Source: Accumulibacter sp.
Lineage (GTDB): Bacteria; Pseudomonadota; Gammaproteobacteria; Burkholderiales; Rhodocyclaceae
Length of the DNA: 64,000 nucleotides
Direction: 5' to 3'
Assembly (NCBI GenBank): GCA_017302455.1
Contig: JAFLDO010000015.1
Coordinates: 1 to 64,000, forward strand
Shown: in pieces, positions 45,825 to 55,700 of the stretch
How the letters are laid out: every line of letters begins with the position of its first letter
How positions within the stretch are numbered: the stretch's first letter is position 1
The notes under the pieces: generated by a model
Database searches by the model: none
Told to the model about the DNA's origin: nothing
Seen by the model: the letters and a program-made list of their open reading frames with translations, nothing else
Made by a program: the position numbers and the translations under genes

Positions 45825-46517
45825 GTGTTGATCGAACCACGGATTCAGTCGCTCGACGACATGCTGTGCGCCTCCTGCTGGGCCCGGCAACTGTCGGCAG
45901 ACGAACTCGATCAGGTCAGGCGGGACACCTTTGTGCGCACCATCCCTGCCGGCGGTTATGTCTGCATGAAGGGGGAAGCGGTCGACTACTGGCTGGGCAT
46001 CGTCGACGGTCTCGCCAAGATGGCCAGCAACTGGCGCACCGGCAAGGCGACGAGCTTCGTCGGCCTGTCCAGCGGCAGCTGGTTCGGCGAAGGCTCGCTG
46101 ATGAAGGACGAGCCGCGGCGCTACGACGTGATCGCCCTGCGCGAATCGCGGATCGCCTACATGAAGCGCAGCCGGTTTCAACACTTGCTCGACCACAGCA
46201 TCCCCTTCAACCGGTTCCTGCTGCTCCAGCTCAACGAGCGCCTCAGCCAGTTCATCGGCATGATCGAGCACGAACGACTGCTCGACAGCGATTCTCGACT
46301 CGCTCGCTGCCTGGCCTCGATGTTCAATCCCCTGCTCTACCCCGGCAGCAGCCTGGAACTGCGCATCTCCCAGGAAGAAATCGGCCTGCTCGCCGGCATT
46401 TCGCGCCAGCGCGTCAACCAGGCTCTCCACAAGCTCGAAGAAGCCGGACTGCTGCGCATCGACTATGGCACCCTGACCATCCTTGACCTTGCCGGGCTGC
46501 GCAGTTTCGGCGAGTAG
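45825..46517 (+). CDS. Crp/Fnr-family transcriptional regulator
   Basis: A 230-residue regulator. GTG 45825 is chosen because it lies right after the palindrome; TTG 45828 or ATG 45861 are alternatives. The cyclic-nucleotide-binding fold covers about 30-150 (PAGGYVCMKGEAVDYWLGIV, SGSWFGEGSLMKDEPRRYDV). The helix-turn-helix lies near 185-210 (ISQEEIGLLAGISRQRVNQA). The Cys residues in LCASCWARQ are not arranged like Fnr iron-sulfur ligands. It is divergent to the acyl-CoA synthetase/liv operon and is the most likely regulator of it. Confidence 0.88.
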   Translation: MLIEPRIQSLDDMLCASCWARQLSADELDQVRRDTFVRTIPAGGYVCMKGEAVDYWLGIVDGLAKMASNWRTGKATSFVGLSSGSWFGEGSLMKDEPRRYDVIALRESRIAYMKRSRFQHLLDHSIPFNRFLLLQLNERLSQFIGMIEHERLLDSDSRLARCLASMFNPLLYPGSSLELRISQEEIGLLAGISRQRVNQALHKLEEAGLLRIDYGTLTILDLAGLRSFGE

Positions 46518-46581
46518 GCCAGCCGGCGAATGCCCAGCTCCGTAGCGCGCGTCGACCCAAGCGATTTCGGGAACAGCGGAA

Positions 46582-46610
46582 TTGAACAAGTCATTGATCT
46601 GGGTTAGTAT
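46582..46610 (+). promoter_or_regulatory. Predicted sigma-70 promoter of the DUF485-actP operon
   Basis: TTGAAC (46582-46587) and TAGTAT (46605-46610) are separated by exactly 17 bp. Each matches the consensus at 4 of 6 positions. They lie 87 bp upstream of the DUF485 start, inside the gap after the Crp/Fnr gene. Confidence 0.5.
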
Positions 46611-46654
46611 TCCGCGCGGCGAGGGGAGGCGCTTGTCCACACCCAGTCAATCTG

Positions 46655-46673
46655 TTGTGAAACCGCGTCACAA
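46655..46673. promoter_or_regulatory. TTGTGA-N7-TCACAA palindrome upstream of the acetate permease unit
   Basis: A perfect 6-bp palindrome (46655-46660 and 46668-46673) lies between the predicted promoter and the DUF485 start. The half-site TGTGA is like Crp, but the spacer is 7 rather than 6, so a classical Crp site is uncertain. Position downstream of the -10 would favour repression. Confidence 0.35.
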
Positions 46674-46696
46674 AACAAGAGTGGAGGAAGCAAACA

Positions 46697-47187
46697 ATGA
46701 GTAGCGTTATGTACGAGCGAATGCGGGTCAATCCCAAATTCCAGAAGCTGGTCAGCGAGCGGGGACGCTTCGCGTGGACCTTGTCGGCCATTGTGCTGAT
46801 CCTGTTCTACGGTTTCTTCATGCTGGTCGCCTTCAACCCAGGGCTATTGGCAAAGAAGATCGCCGAGGGATCGATGTGGCCGATCGGCTACACCATCGAG
46901 TTACCTGATTAGCAATGAACTTCAGCCACCCAAATTGAACGCCACCGGAGCGGCGCACAGGCGACTCCTGAGACACCATACACCCTCTTCCGTGGTGCGA
47001 TGGGGACAGAATAGGCCTCGGGTACCTCACCAAGTGGGCCTGGCTGACGTTCATTGCTAATCAGGTCGAGTTATGCCTGTTCGTCTTTTTCTGGCTGCTG
47101 ACGGTCGTCTACGTTCGCCGCGCCAACGGTGAGTTCGATGACCTGACCGCCGACCTGATCAAAGACGCCCAGAAGGAGAAGCTATGA
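46697..47187 (+). pseudogene. DUF485 acetate-permease partner protein, disrupted by a 164-bp element
   Basis: ATG 46697 follows GGAGGAAGC. Removing 46903-47066 and one CGAGTT copy gives a perfect 106-residue DUF485 protein: two transmembrane helices (LSAIVLILFYGFFMLVAF and CLFVFFWLLTVVYVR), the linker MWPIGYTIEL and a charged tail ending KDAQKEKL, with its stop overlapping the actP start (ATGA). As it stands, translation ends after residue 71 (IELPD), losing the second helix. DUF485 genes are almost always paired with ActP, so loss may affect acetate permease assembly or expression. The downstream half keeps no good start. Confidence 0.88.
46903..47066. mobile_element. 164-bp MITE with 26-bp terminal inverted repeats
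   Basis: The ends 46903-46928 and 47041-47066 are inverted repeats with 1 mismatch in 26; the outer 18 bases (ACCTGATTAGCAATGAAC) match perfectly. Flanking CGAGTT copies at 46897-46902 and 47067-47072 are a 6-bp target duplication. No protein is encoded. It is unrelated in terminal sequence to the 448-bp insertion, though both make 6-bp duplications. The parent transposon is not recognised. Confidence 0.85.
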
Positions 47188-48848
47188 TGCATCGACTGAT
47201 AACCGCTCTCACCCTGCTCGCTGCCTCCGGCATGGCTCTTGCCGGTCCAGCCATGGATGCGAGCGGAGCCAAGCAGGCTACCAACTGGCACGCGATCATC
47301 ATGTTCCTGATCTTCGTCGCGATGACCATGGGCATCACCTACTGGGCGGCCGGCCGCACCAAGTCCACTGCCGACTTCTATACTGCCGGCGGCGGCATCA
47401 CCGGCTTCCAGAACGGACTGGCGATTGCCGGCGACTACATGTCGGCGGCAACCCTGCTCGGACTGACGGCGATGGCCTATACCTCCGGCTATGACGCCTA
47501 CATCTACATGCTGGCGTTCTTCGCCGGGTGGCCGATCATCCTCTTCCTGATGGCCGAGCGCCTGCGCAACCTGGGCCGTTTCACCTTTGCCGACATCACC
47601 TCGTATCGGCTTGACCAGGGCAAGGTGCGGACGATGGCCGCGATCTCGTCGCTGGTGGTGGTCGTCTTCTACCTGATCGCGCAGATGGTCGGTGCCGGGC
47701 AGTTGATCAAGCTGCTCTTCGGCCTCGACTACAACATCGCGATCTTCGTGGTCGGCATCCTGATGATGGTCTACGTCACCCTCGGCGGTATGGTCGCGAC
47801 GACCTGGGTGCAGATCATCAAGGCCTGCATGTTGCTCTTCGGCGGTACGCTGACCCTGCTCCTGGCCTACTGGCAGTTCGGATTTTCGCTGACGACGTTG
47901 CTCGAGAAGGTGGAAGCCGTGCACAAGCTCGGTCCCAAGCTGATGGCCCCGGGCAGCCTGCTGGCCGATCCGATCACGGCAATCTCCCTCGGTCTCGGCC
48001 TGATGTTCGGTACTGCGGGTCTGCCGCACATCCTGATGCGCTTCTTCACCGTCGGCAACGCCAAGGAAGCGCGCAAGTCGGTGCTCTACGCCTCCGGCTT
48101 TGTCGGCTTCTTCTTCAACGTGATCTTCCTCATGGGACTGTGCGCGGTCATCATCGTCGGCCAGAACCCCGAGTTCTTCGAAGGTGGCGTGGTCGGCGGC
48201 AAGATCATCGGCGGCGGCAACATGGTCGCCATGCACCTGGCCAAGGCCGTCGGCGGCAACATGCTGCTCGGCTTCCTGGCGGCGGTGGCCTTCGCGACCA
48301 TCCTGGCGGTTGTTTCGGGTCTGGCCCTGGCCGGTGCCTCGGCGATCTCGCATGACATCTACGCGCGCGTGATCCGCAAGGGACAGGCGACCGAGAAGGA
48401 AGAGATTCGCGTGTCGCGCTTCGCCACCATCGGTCTCGGCATGCTCGCGATCGTGCTGGGCATCCTGTTCGAGAAGATGAACATCGCGTTCATGGTCGGT
48501 CTGGCCTTCGGCGTCGCTGCTGCGGCCAACTTCCCGGTGCTGATCCTGTCGATGTACTGGAAGGGCCTGACAACTCGCGGCGCGCTGTGGGGCGGTTACG
48601 GCGGCGTCATTTCCGCTGTGCTGTTCGTCCTCTTCTCGAAGTCGGTGTGGGTCGACGTGCTGGGCAACAAGGCTGCCTTGTTCCCCTACACGCAGCCGGC
48701 GCTGTTCGCGATGCCGATCGCGTTCATCTTCGCCTACATCTTCTCCAAGAGTGACACCGGGCCCCGCTCGAAGCTCGAGAAAGAGGCGTTCGAAGACCAG
48801 TACGTGCGCGCACAGACCGGTTTCGGCGCTTCCGGTGCCAGCCACTGA
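47184..48848 (+). CDS. actP: Cation/acetate symporter ActP
   Basis: A 554-residue sodium:solute symporter, near the 549 residues of Escherichia coli ActP. ATG 47184 follows AGAAGGAGAAGCT. An N-terminal signal-like segment precedes about 13 transmembrane helices. Family marks are [37 protein letters not shown] and [15 protein letters not shown]. It imports acetate with sodium, fitting an organism that stores volatile fatty acids as PHB. Its own ribosome-binding site is intact, but it now lies downstream of the disrupted DUF485 gene, so coupling from that gene is lost. Confidence 0.93.
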   Translation: MMHRLITALTLLAASGMALAGPAMDASGAKQATNWHAIIMFLIFVAMTMGITYWAAGRTKSTADFYTAGGGITGFQNGLAIAGDYMSAATLLGLTAMAYTSGYDAYIYMLAFFAGWPIILFLMAERLRNLGRFTFADITSYRLDQGKVRTMAAISSLVVVVFYLIAQMVGAGQLIKLLFGLDYNIAIFVVGILMMVYVTLGGMVATTWVQIIKACMLLFGGTLTLLLAYWQFGFSLTTLLEKVEAVHKLGPKLMAPGSLLADPITAISLGLGLMFGTAGLPHILMRFFTVGNAKEARKSVLYASGFVGFFFNVIFLMGLCAVIIVGQNPEFFEGGVVGGKIIGGGNMVAMHLAKAVGGNMLLGFLAAVAFATILAVVSGLALAGASAISHDIYARVIRKGQATEKEEIRVSRFATIGLGMLAIVLGILFEKMNIAFMVGLAFGVAAAANFPVLILSMYWKGLTTRGALWGGYGGVISAVLFVLFSKSVWVDVLGNKAALFPYTQPALFAMPIAFIFAYIFSKSDTGPRSKLEKEAFEDQYVRAQTGFGASGASH

Positions 48849-48869
48849 GCGACCCATCCTGTAGCACGA

Positions 48870-48899
48870 CCCTGGCGGACCCGAACAGTCCCGCCAGGG
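48870..48899 (+). terminator. 9-bp stem terminator-like hairpin after actP
   Basis: CCCTGGCGG (48870-48878) and CCGCCAGGG (48891-48899) form a perfect stem with a 12-nt loop, 22 bp after the actP stop. No T-run follows, so a Rho-independent function is only moderately likely. Confidence 0.5.
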
Positions 48900-49052
48900 G
48901 CCTCAAACGCCGGCCATCTCCTAGCTCTCAGCGAAGGACATGGCCGGCGGCTTTTCCCCACCGCCAGTCGCACTTGCGGCACTCGGATTAAAGTTCGCGG
49001 ACATTCGTCCGTGAAGGAGATGATAGTCACCACCACGGACGGGACTCCCAGC

Positions 49053-50396
49053 ATGCATCCAGTCATCAGGCTTTCTTCCGCCTTCCTCGTGCTCTCCCTG
49101 CTGCCCCCGGGGGTCGGCGCTGCCTGGCAGGTCATCTCTGCCGAGCCGGGCAAGCGTGTCGAGATCGACCGCGCCAGCATCAGGAAGGACGAGACCGGAA
49201 AGTCCGTAGCGCAAGGACGGATCGTTCTTGAAAAGCCGATCGTCGACCCGAAGACGTCGTCTTCCTACCGGATCGTCGAGGCTGTCAACCGCTACGACTG
49301 TGCGTCACGCAGCTACAGCACGCTGAAGCGGAGCTATTTCAAGGACGAAGGCGACCTGCTCCGCGAGGAGGAAGTCAAGGTCCAGATCGAAATGCCCGTC
49401 CGCACCGGCATGCTCGACGACAAGCTGCTGCGCGAGGTCTGCCGCCCGAAACCGGGCCCTGACGCGGCGACGGCAGCGAGCAAGGTCGCCGACAAGGTCA
49501 ACCAGGCGGCCGGCGAACTGCGCAAGGCCAACGAAGCGCTGGTCCAGAAGGAAGTCAAGCGAGCGAACCTGCAGACACCGAACGTCGACAAGGCCGAAGC
49601 CGAGCCGAGATCGTCACCGGCCGCCAAACCGACTGCTGCCGCCGCCATGCCGGCGCGGGTCCATTCGGCCAGGCCCGCAGCGCCAAGACCCGGCGAGACC
49701 TCTCCGGCCATCGCACACGCGCATGGCCACTGGGCGTACGAGGGCGAAGGCGGACCCGACAACTGGGGCAAGCTCAAGCCCGAATACGCGACCTGCGCGA
49801 CGGGCAAGCGCCAGTCGCCGATCGATATCCGCGACGGCTTTCGCGTCGACCTGGAACCGATTCAATTCGTCTATCGCCCGTCGCAGTTTCGTGTCGTCGA
49901 CAACGGCCATACCGTACAGGTCGAGGTCAGCGGCAGCAGCATCAGCCTGCTCGGCAGAAGCTATGACCTGACCCAGTTCCATTTCCACCGTCCTTCAGAA
50001 GAACGCGTGAACGGCAAGGCCTTCGACATGGTCGCCCACCTGGTCCACCGGGCCGAGGACGGCAGGATCGCCGTGGTCGCCGTGCTCCTCGAAAAGGGAC
50101 TCGAAAACCCGGTCATCCAGAGCGTCTGGAACAACCTGCCACTGGAGAAGAACGAGTATGTCACGCCGCCGGAGTTGAGCATCGACGTGTCCCAGTTGCT
50201 GCCGCAGGACCACAGCTACTACACCTACATGGGTTCGCTGACGACGCCGCCGTGCAGCGAAGGCGTCCTCTGGCTGGTCCTCCGGCAGCCGCAGCAGATC
50301 TCGCCGGAACAGCTGGCCATCTTCTCGCGTCTGTATCGAAACAACGCCCGCCCGGTGCAGCCAAACTTCGCGCGGATGATCAAGGAATCACGTTGA
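49053..50396 (+). CDS. Periplasmic alpha-carbonic anhydrase with an N-terminal adhesin-E-like domain
   Basis: A 447-residue protein from ATG 49053 with signal peptide MHPVIRLSSAFLVLSLLPPG (in-frame GTG 49011 and ATG 49020 are alternatives). Residues about 25-135 resemble surface-adhesin protein E-like domains (EIDRASIRKDETG, VNRYDCASRSYSTLKRSYF). An Ala/Pro/Lys linker (140-235) follows, then alpha-carbonic anhydrase. Zinc ligands are His310, His312 (FHFHRPSEE) and His329 (MVAHLVH), and LTTPPCSEGVLWLVL carries the active-site Thr. The 17-residue gap between the second and third His is normal for bacterial enzymes. It would hydrate CO2 outside the inner membrane. Confidence 0.88.
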   Translation: MHPVIRLSSAFLVLSLLPPGVGAAWQVISAEPGKRVEIDRASIRKDETGKSVAQGRIVLEKPIVDPKTSSSYRIVEAVNRYDCASRSYSTLKRSYFKDEGDLLREEEVKVQIEMPVRTGMLDDKLLREVCRPKPGPDAATAASKVADKVNQAAGELRKANEALVQKEVKRANLQTPNVDKAEAEPRSSPAAKPTAAAAMPARVHSARPAAPRPGETSPAIAHAHGHWAYEGEGGPDNWGKLKPEYATCATGKRQSPIDIRDGFRVDLEPIQFVYRPSQFRVVDNGHTVQVEVSGSSISLLGRSYDLTQFHFHRPSEERVNGKAFDMVAHLVHRAEDGRIAVVAVLLEKGLENPVIQSVWNNLPLEKNEYVTPPELSIDVSQLLPQDHSYYTYMGSLTTPPCSEGVLWLVLRQPQQISPEQLAIFSRLYRNNARPVQPNFARMIKESR

Positions 50397-51311
50397 TCGA
50401 CGCGGCCCCAGCCCGCTGGCCGCCGACGCTTCGGCATCCCGGCAGTGGCTGACGACGGCCTGCAGCAGGAGCTTCTGCACCGCCGGGGGCAGGTCGTGTC
50501 CCATTCCCCTGATGATCGCCAGCCGGGCACCGGCAATGTGTTTCGCCGTATCGTACCCGGCAGCCACCGGCACCAGCGGATCGTCGGCACCGTGAATGAC
50601 CAGCGTGGGTGTACGGATTTTCGCCAGTTCCCTGCGTCGATCACCAGCCGCAATGATCGCCAGCAACTGTTGATAGTGCCCGGCCGCGTAGTTCGCCCGC
50701 CGGATGGCGCGCGCCAATTGCTCGCGCAGATCCGCCTGGTCGGAGGGAAATCCCGGACTGCCGATGACCCCGAACACTCGCATCAGGTGGTCGAGCTGGC
50801 TGCTCGGATCATCGGGTCTCGCCGGTCGGCGTAGCAGTTGCCGCAAGACGGCCGGCTTGCCGCAGGCGACACGCCAGTTGCCGCTCGACGACATGATCGA
50901 GGTCAGGCTCAGCAGGCGATCCGGGTAGCGCGCCGCCATGCACTGGGCAATCATGCCCCCCATCGAGACGCCGACCAAATGGGTGCGTGCGACCTGCAAG
51001 GCGTCGAGCAGGCCGATCGCATCGTCGGCCATGTCGCTCAGCCGGTAGGGCGAACGAACCGGCAAGCCGAGCACGCCGCGAGCGATCGACGGCAGTAGCC
51101 GGGGCCGCTGCCGCCAGTCGATGTGAGTCGAATGGCCAACGTCACGGTTGTCGAAGCGGATGACGCGAAAGCCGCTGCCGACCAGACTCTCACAGAAAGC
51201 ATCCGGCCAGGCAATCAACTGCATGCCGAGGCCCATGATCAACAGGATCGCTGACGAGCCTCGATCACCCAGCGTCTGATAACAGATGTCGATGCCGTTC
51301 GCGCGTGCCAT
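50388..51311 (-). CDS. Alpha/beta-hydrolase fold protein
   Basis: A 307-residue hydrolase from ATG 51311 (MARANGIDICYQTLGDRGSS). The nucleophile elbow is GVSMGG, the oxyanion region is IMGLGMQL, the acid is in LVIHGADDPLVP, and the catalytic His in RGMGHDLPP. It resembles esterases or AB-hydrolase-1 proteins annotated as PHB depolymerase-like or haloperoxidase-like. Its 3' end overlaps the convergent carbonic anhydrase gene by 9 nt. It follows another hydrolase gene on the same strand after 77 bp. Substrate unknown. Confidence 0.82.
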   Translation of the reverse strand: MARANGIDICYQTLGDRGSSAILLIMGLGMQLIAWPDAFCESLVGSGFRVIRFDNRDVGHSTHIDWRQRPRLLPSIARGVLGLPVRSPYRLSDMADDAIGLLDALQVARTHLVGVSMGGMIAQCMAARYPDRLLSLTSIMSSSGNWRVACGKPAVLRQLLRRPARPDDPSSQLDHLMRVFGVIGSPGFPSDQADLREQLARAIRRANYAAGHYQQLLAIIAAGDRRRELAKIRTPTLVIHGADDPLVPVAAGYDTAKHIAGARLAIIRGMGHDLPPAVQKLLLQAVVSHCRDAEASAASGLGPRRST

Positions 51312-51388
51312 CGCCTCGCCGCCGACCTGCCCCGGATCGGCCTGCTGGCCAGGCGGCGCGCCCCCGCCGACACGGCTCACCTTGACCC

Positions 51389-52180
51389 TCAGTAGCTCGC
51401 CGGACGGCGGGGATCGGGATAAAGGTAGCTCCGCAAGCCCGATCGGTCGAAGGGACGCCAGTCGCCTTCGGCTTGGGCAAGCCGATCGGCAAGTGCGTAG
51501 AGCGTCAGCGGGTTGAGACCCATACCCAGATGGCTGGCCTGCACCTCGATGTTGTCGGTGTGCGGGCTCTCGCGCTCGAGGCTGCACTGCCAGGCGACGA
51601 CGCCGTCGCTGCGGCTGAAGATCGAGGTCGTCGGTACCGGCGGCGGCGACCGCAGCGGCTCGTGGATGTCGGGGGCGCCGATCTTGTGGCCAGTCGCCCA
51701 TTCGTAGATGCGCCAGGCGTTGGTGGCTTTCGGATGGCCGGTGAAGGGTGTTCCCATGGTGATCACCTGGCGGACCACATCCGGTCGCGCCTTGGCCAAC
51801 TCGCGCGCGTAGAGACCGCCGAGGCTCCAGCCAATCAGGCTGAGCGATCGACCATGCTCTTGTGACAGCTTGTCCAGGCGCTCCAGGCAGGCATCGATCA
51901 CGCCCGCGCGTGGCCCGCGATTGATTCCGAGGCCCCAGGGGTAAGTGGCGTAGCCTCGACTGCTCAGATAATTGCGCAGCGGCAGCGTCGACAAGTCGCC
52001 GGTAATCAGACCGGGGAAGACCAGCACCGGGTGACCATCGCCGCGCGGCGCGAGACTGAGCAGCGGTGTCGCCGCAAGGCTCGCGCCGTACTCCCAGCCG
52101 GCGCGCATCTCCAGCGCCAGCCTGACCCAGCCCGGCGACCGCAAGAGGCCAAGTTCATACCACTGATGGGGTTCGTACAT
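51389..52180 (-). CDS. Alpha/beta-hydrolase (lipase-like)
   Basis: A 263-residue protein from ATG 52180 (MYEPHQWYELGLLRSPGWVR), preceded by GGAGGAGACGG. The nucleophile motif is IGWSLGGLYAR, with VLVFPGLITGD as the oxyanion strand and a likely catalytic His in VQASHLGMGLNP. It resembles triacylglycerol-lipase or PHA-related hydrolases with no signal peptide. It is in tandem with the next hydrolase, probably an operon. Acyl ester substrate is inferred only from the fold. Confidence 0.8.
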   Translation of the reverse strand: MYEPHQWYELGLLRSPGWVRLALEMRAGWEYGASLAATPLLSLAPRGDGHPVLVFPGLITGDLSTLPLRNYLSSRGYATYPWGLGINRGPRAGVIDACLERLDKLSQEHGRSLSLIGWSLGGLYARELAKARPDVVRQVITMGTPFTGHPKATNAWRIYEWATGHKIGAPDIHEPLRSPPPVPTTSIFSRSDGVVAWQCSLERESPHTDNIEVQASHLGMGLNPLTLYALADRLAQAEGDWRPFDRSGLRSYLYPDPRRPASY

Positions 52181-52237
52181 CCGTCTCCTCCTCGCATCCG
52201 CCGCGACAAGCCCGCCGGTTGCCTGCCCACACGCACG

Positions 52238-52693
52238 TCAGCGATTGACCGTTGTGCGCTTGTTCTGATCCTGAACACTGGTCCGGGCACGCGCCTGCGC
52301 CTCTGCCTCTTCCACAGCGATGTGCTTGTCCAGCAGCGCCTGCGCGGCCGTGATCTCGGCCGCTTCAGCCACTCTTTCGGCGGCAACCCGACGCTGCTCT
52401 TCATCGGCCAGCTGGCGCACGATCTGGTCGTCGGTCCTGCTCCAGCCCCAATAGCCGACACCACCCACCAGGGCGACAACCAGCGCCGCCGCGCCGGCCC
52501 ACAGCGCTGGCCTGCCAGCAGGCGAGGAGGTTGACGGCGCCGCTGCAGGAACAGTCATCGCCGCTGCCGCGGGCGCTGGAGGGCCGACCGGCATCGACTG
52601 GGACAGTGGCAGTCCAGCCGTCTGGCGTGCGCCGCAATCCGGGCAAAACTTGCTCTCCGGCGCGATGGCCTTGCCACAATTCGTGCAAAACAT
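52238..52693 (-). CDS. Zinc-ribbon membrane protein
   Basis: A 151-residue protein. The N-terminal zinc ribbon is MFCTNCGKAIAPESKFCPDC with four Cys. A Pro/Ala linker leads to one transmembrane helix (LWAGAAALVVALVGGVGYWG), followed by an Ala/Glu-rich helix (residues about 100-140) that could form a coiled coil. The orientation would put the ribbon in the cytoplasm and the helix in the periplasm. It lies 49 bp downstream of the Gln/Pro-repeat protein gene on the same strand and may act with it. No function is known. Confidence 0.75.
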   Translation of the reverse strand: MFCTNCGKAIAPESKFCPDCGARQTAGLPLSQSMPVGPPAPAAAAMTVPAAAPSTSSPAGRPALWAGAAALVVALVGGVGYWGWSRTDDQIVRQLADEEQRRVAAERVAEAAEITAAQALLDKHIAVEEAEAQARARTSVQDQNKRTTVNR

Positions 52694-52742
52694 GTTGAAT
52701 CCCCGATGTCCAGGCCGTGCCGTCGCGTTTCGCGAACCGCGC

Positions 52743-55700
52743 CTAGCACTTACCCGAGGCAGCACAGGCGCTGACTCGCTGCATGTTTTCCTCCACCCGC
52801 TCGCTGAAGCCGTTGAGCATCTCCTGCAGGTCGGTCAGGCGAACCAGAACGACCTCGCCCGGCAGGCAACTGCTCGAGCCACTGGCGACCACCTTCATTT
52901 CGGCGAAGGCGCCTTCCCCGGCAGGCAGCTTCGAGAACCCGATCAGATCACCAGTGTTCAGGAAGCACTCTACGCCCGCGGACGCCTGCGCCACGTTGAG
53001 CGGTTGCGCAGTCTGGAACAGGTAGATTCGCGCATAGCCGGAGGCCAGCACGTCGGCAAGCACCAGGGGACGACCATTCTGATGCATGGCGACACTGAGG
53101 CGCACCTGTTTGCGCACTTGCTGGCGGACTTCTTCGGGAATCTGTATGGGCACCGCACTGCCCACCGCCTCCTGGACCCGTGACGATGCCGCTTGCACAT
53201 CCACCCCTGCCAATTGATCCTTGAGCGCCGCGTTGCCCTGAACGCTGGTCTTCACGTGCTGCCGCACCGTCGTCATCTGGCTGCGCAGCGTCGCCGCTTC
53301 AGGCGCATCATAGACCGGGGACGCCCCGTAAGGGGTCGAATAAGCGTAACCCTCTTCAAACGCCGACGAGATCTGCATATCCCCCATCAAGGCCAGCGGA
53401 TCGTTGTAGCTCGTGACCGGCGAAGCAAAGGCCACCCAGGTCGCCGCTGCCACCACCACCGGCACCGCGAAGCGCGCGTAATGACCGCGGTAGTCATCCG
53501 GCACGAAGCGCGACGGGCGGTACTGGGCCACCGGCGCACCGTGGATGTAGACCACGTCGTACCGACGAACCACGGGCCTCGGTTCATACTCCGGCCGGCC
53601 GTTCCACCAGCGTGCGTAACGCGTCCGCTCGATCATTCGGCGCTCACGGCCATCCTGATCACGGAAGGAAGTGAAGCGATCCTGAAAAACCGGTCTGCCA
53701 TCGGGCAGTACCGCCGCTCGCAGGCCATTACGGTGGGTGACGAAGCTCGTCCCACTCCCCACGGAACGACGTTCGAAATCACGCCCCTGGGTCACCAGAC
53801 GGCCATCCGCATAGACACGGGTCGTTGTCCCGTCGCGCGTATCGTCGGTCTGCTTGAAACCGGTCACGCGCTTCGTCCCGTCGGGCAACTGCTGCTGCGA
53901 GACCACGATCTGCGAACCGTCGGCGTTCTTCTGACGAATGTCGAAGCTGTTGCGATTGCCGTGCGGCACCACGCTGGTCGCCGCATCGACAACGACCGCT
54001 TGCGCTGGTGTCGACCGGCGTCCATCCGGGGCGGGCCGACGGACATCAGACGACTGCTGAGCTTGCGCGGGTAGCGAAGCCTGCCCTGGCTGGCCCGCTG
54101 GCCGAGTGACAGCAGGTGCTTCGGCTAGGCCCGGCGCGCTCACGGGCGCGGTCGCGGGCGCTTGACCCGGCGCGACTGGCTCACGCGGCCGGTGTCCATC
54201 CGACGGCGCCAATTGAGCTTGTGCCGCCGCCGGTGCGGGCTGGACCGACGGCCCGAGCACAGCGGATGCTGGCGGTTTTCCCGGCACGGCCGCGGTCGCT
54301 GGCGTCTGCAACACGAGGCCGGACTGGCCTGGCCGGCGTCCATCCGGCGGTGGCCCCGGCACCTGCGCGGTCACGGGAGGCTGCACGGGCTGGACGGGTG
54401 GCCGGATTGCAGCGGGTGCCGGCGCTTGGCCCGGCGCGGTCGCGGGCGCTTGACCGAGCGCGACTGCCTCCCGTGGCCGGCGTCCATCCGGCGGCGGCGA
54501 TTGAACTTGCGCCGCAGGCGGCGCCGGGACCGGCTGGGCCAAGGGCCGGACCGCTGCGGATCCTGGCGGCTGGCCCGGTGCAGTCGCGGGTGCTGGCGTC
54601 TGCACTACCACGACTGATTGGCTGGGCCGGCGTCCATCCGGCGTTGGCGGCTGCCCCTGCGCGGTCATGGGAGGCTGCACTGGCTGAGCCGCTGGGCGAA
54701 TCACAGGCGGGGCTTGCGCCTGGCCCGGCGCCGTCGCGGACGCTGGCGTCTGCACCACCGGGCCTGGCTGGCCGGAACGGGCGCCATCCCGCGGCGGCGC
54801 TTGCACTTGCGCCACCGCAGAAGCTTGTGCCGGCAAGACCGGCGCCGGTGCCCGGATCGCGGTCGGTGCCTGGCCTTGGCTGGACATGGTCGTGGGCGCC
54901 TGGCCAACCGGGCCCGGCTGCCCGGGTCGGCGACCATCAGGCGGCGGCAGACCTAGCCCGGCACCGGCAACTTGAGGCTGCTGACCAGGTTGACGAATCA
55001 CACCGGGGGACTGCCCCAACGGAGCTTGCGGGACCGCTTGAAGTGCCCGCGGTGGCTCTTGCTGCAGAGGCTGCTGCCTGGCGCGTTGCTGCTCCTGTTG
55101 CTGCGCCTGCTGTTGCGCACGCTGCTGCTCTTGCTGTCGCGCCTGCTCCCTGGCGCGCTGCTGCTCGTGTTGCTGCGCCTGCTGTTGGGCGCGCTGCTGC
55201 TCCTGCTGTTGCGCCTGCTCCCTGGCGCGCTGCTGCTCCTGTTGCTGCGCCTGCTGTTGGGCACGCTGCTGCTCCTGCTGTTGCGCCTGCTGCCTGGCGC
55301 GCTGCTGCTCCAGTTGCTGCGCCTGCTGTTGCGCACGCTGCTGCTCCTGCTGTTGCGCCTGTTGCCTGGCGCGCTGCTGTTCCTGTTGCTGCGCCTGCTG
55401 TTGCGCACGCTGCTGCTCCTGCTGTTGCGCCTGTTGCCTGGCGCGCTGCTGTTCCTGTTGCTGCGCCTGCTGTTGCGCCTGCTGCCTGGCGCGTTGCTGC
55501 TCCAGTTGCTGCGCCTGCTGTTGCGCACGCTGCTGCTCCTGCTGTTGCGCCTGTTGCCTGGCGCGCTGCTGTTCCTGCTGCTGCGCCTGCTGTTGCGCAC
55601 GCTGCTGCTCCTGCTGTTGCGCCTGCTGCCTGGCGCGTTGCTGTTCCTGTTGCTGCGCCTGCTGCTCCTGCTCCCGCGATGGTGGCGAAGGCCTCCTCCC

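Noticed and set aside
55040-55675. CRISPR or other DNA-level repeat array
   Set aside because: The 36-bp unit is a whole number of codons and stays in the frame of a protein with a signal peptide; there are no variable spacers.
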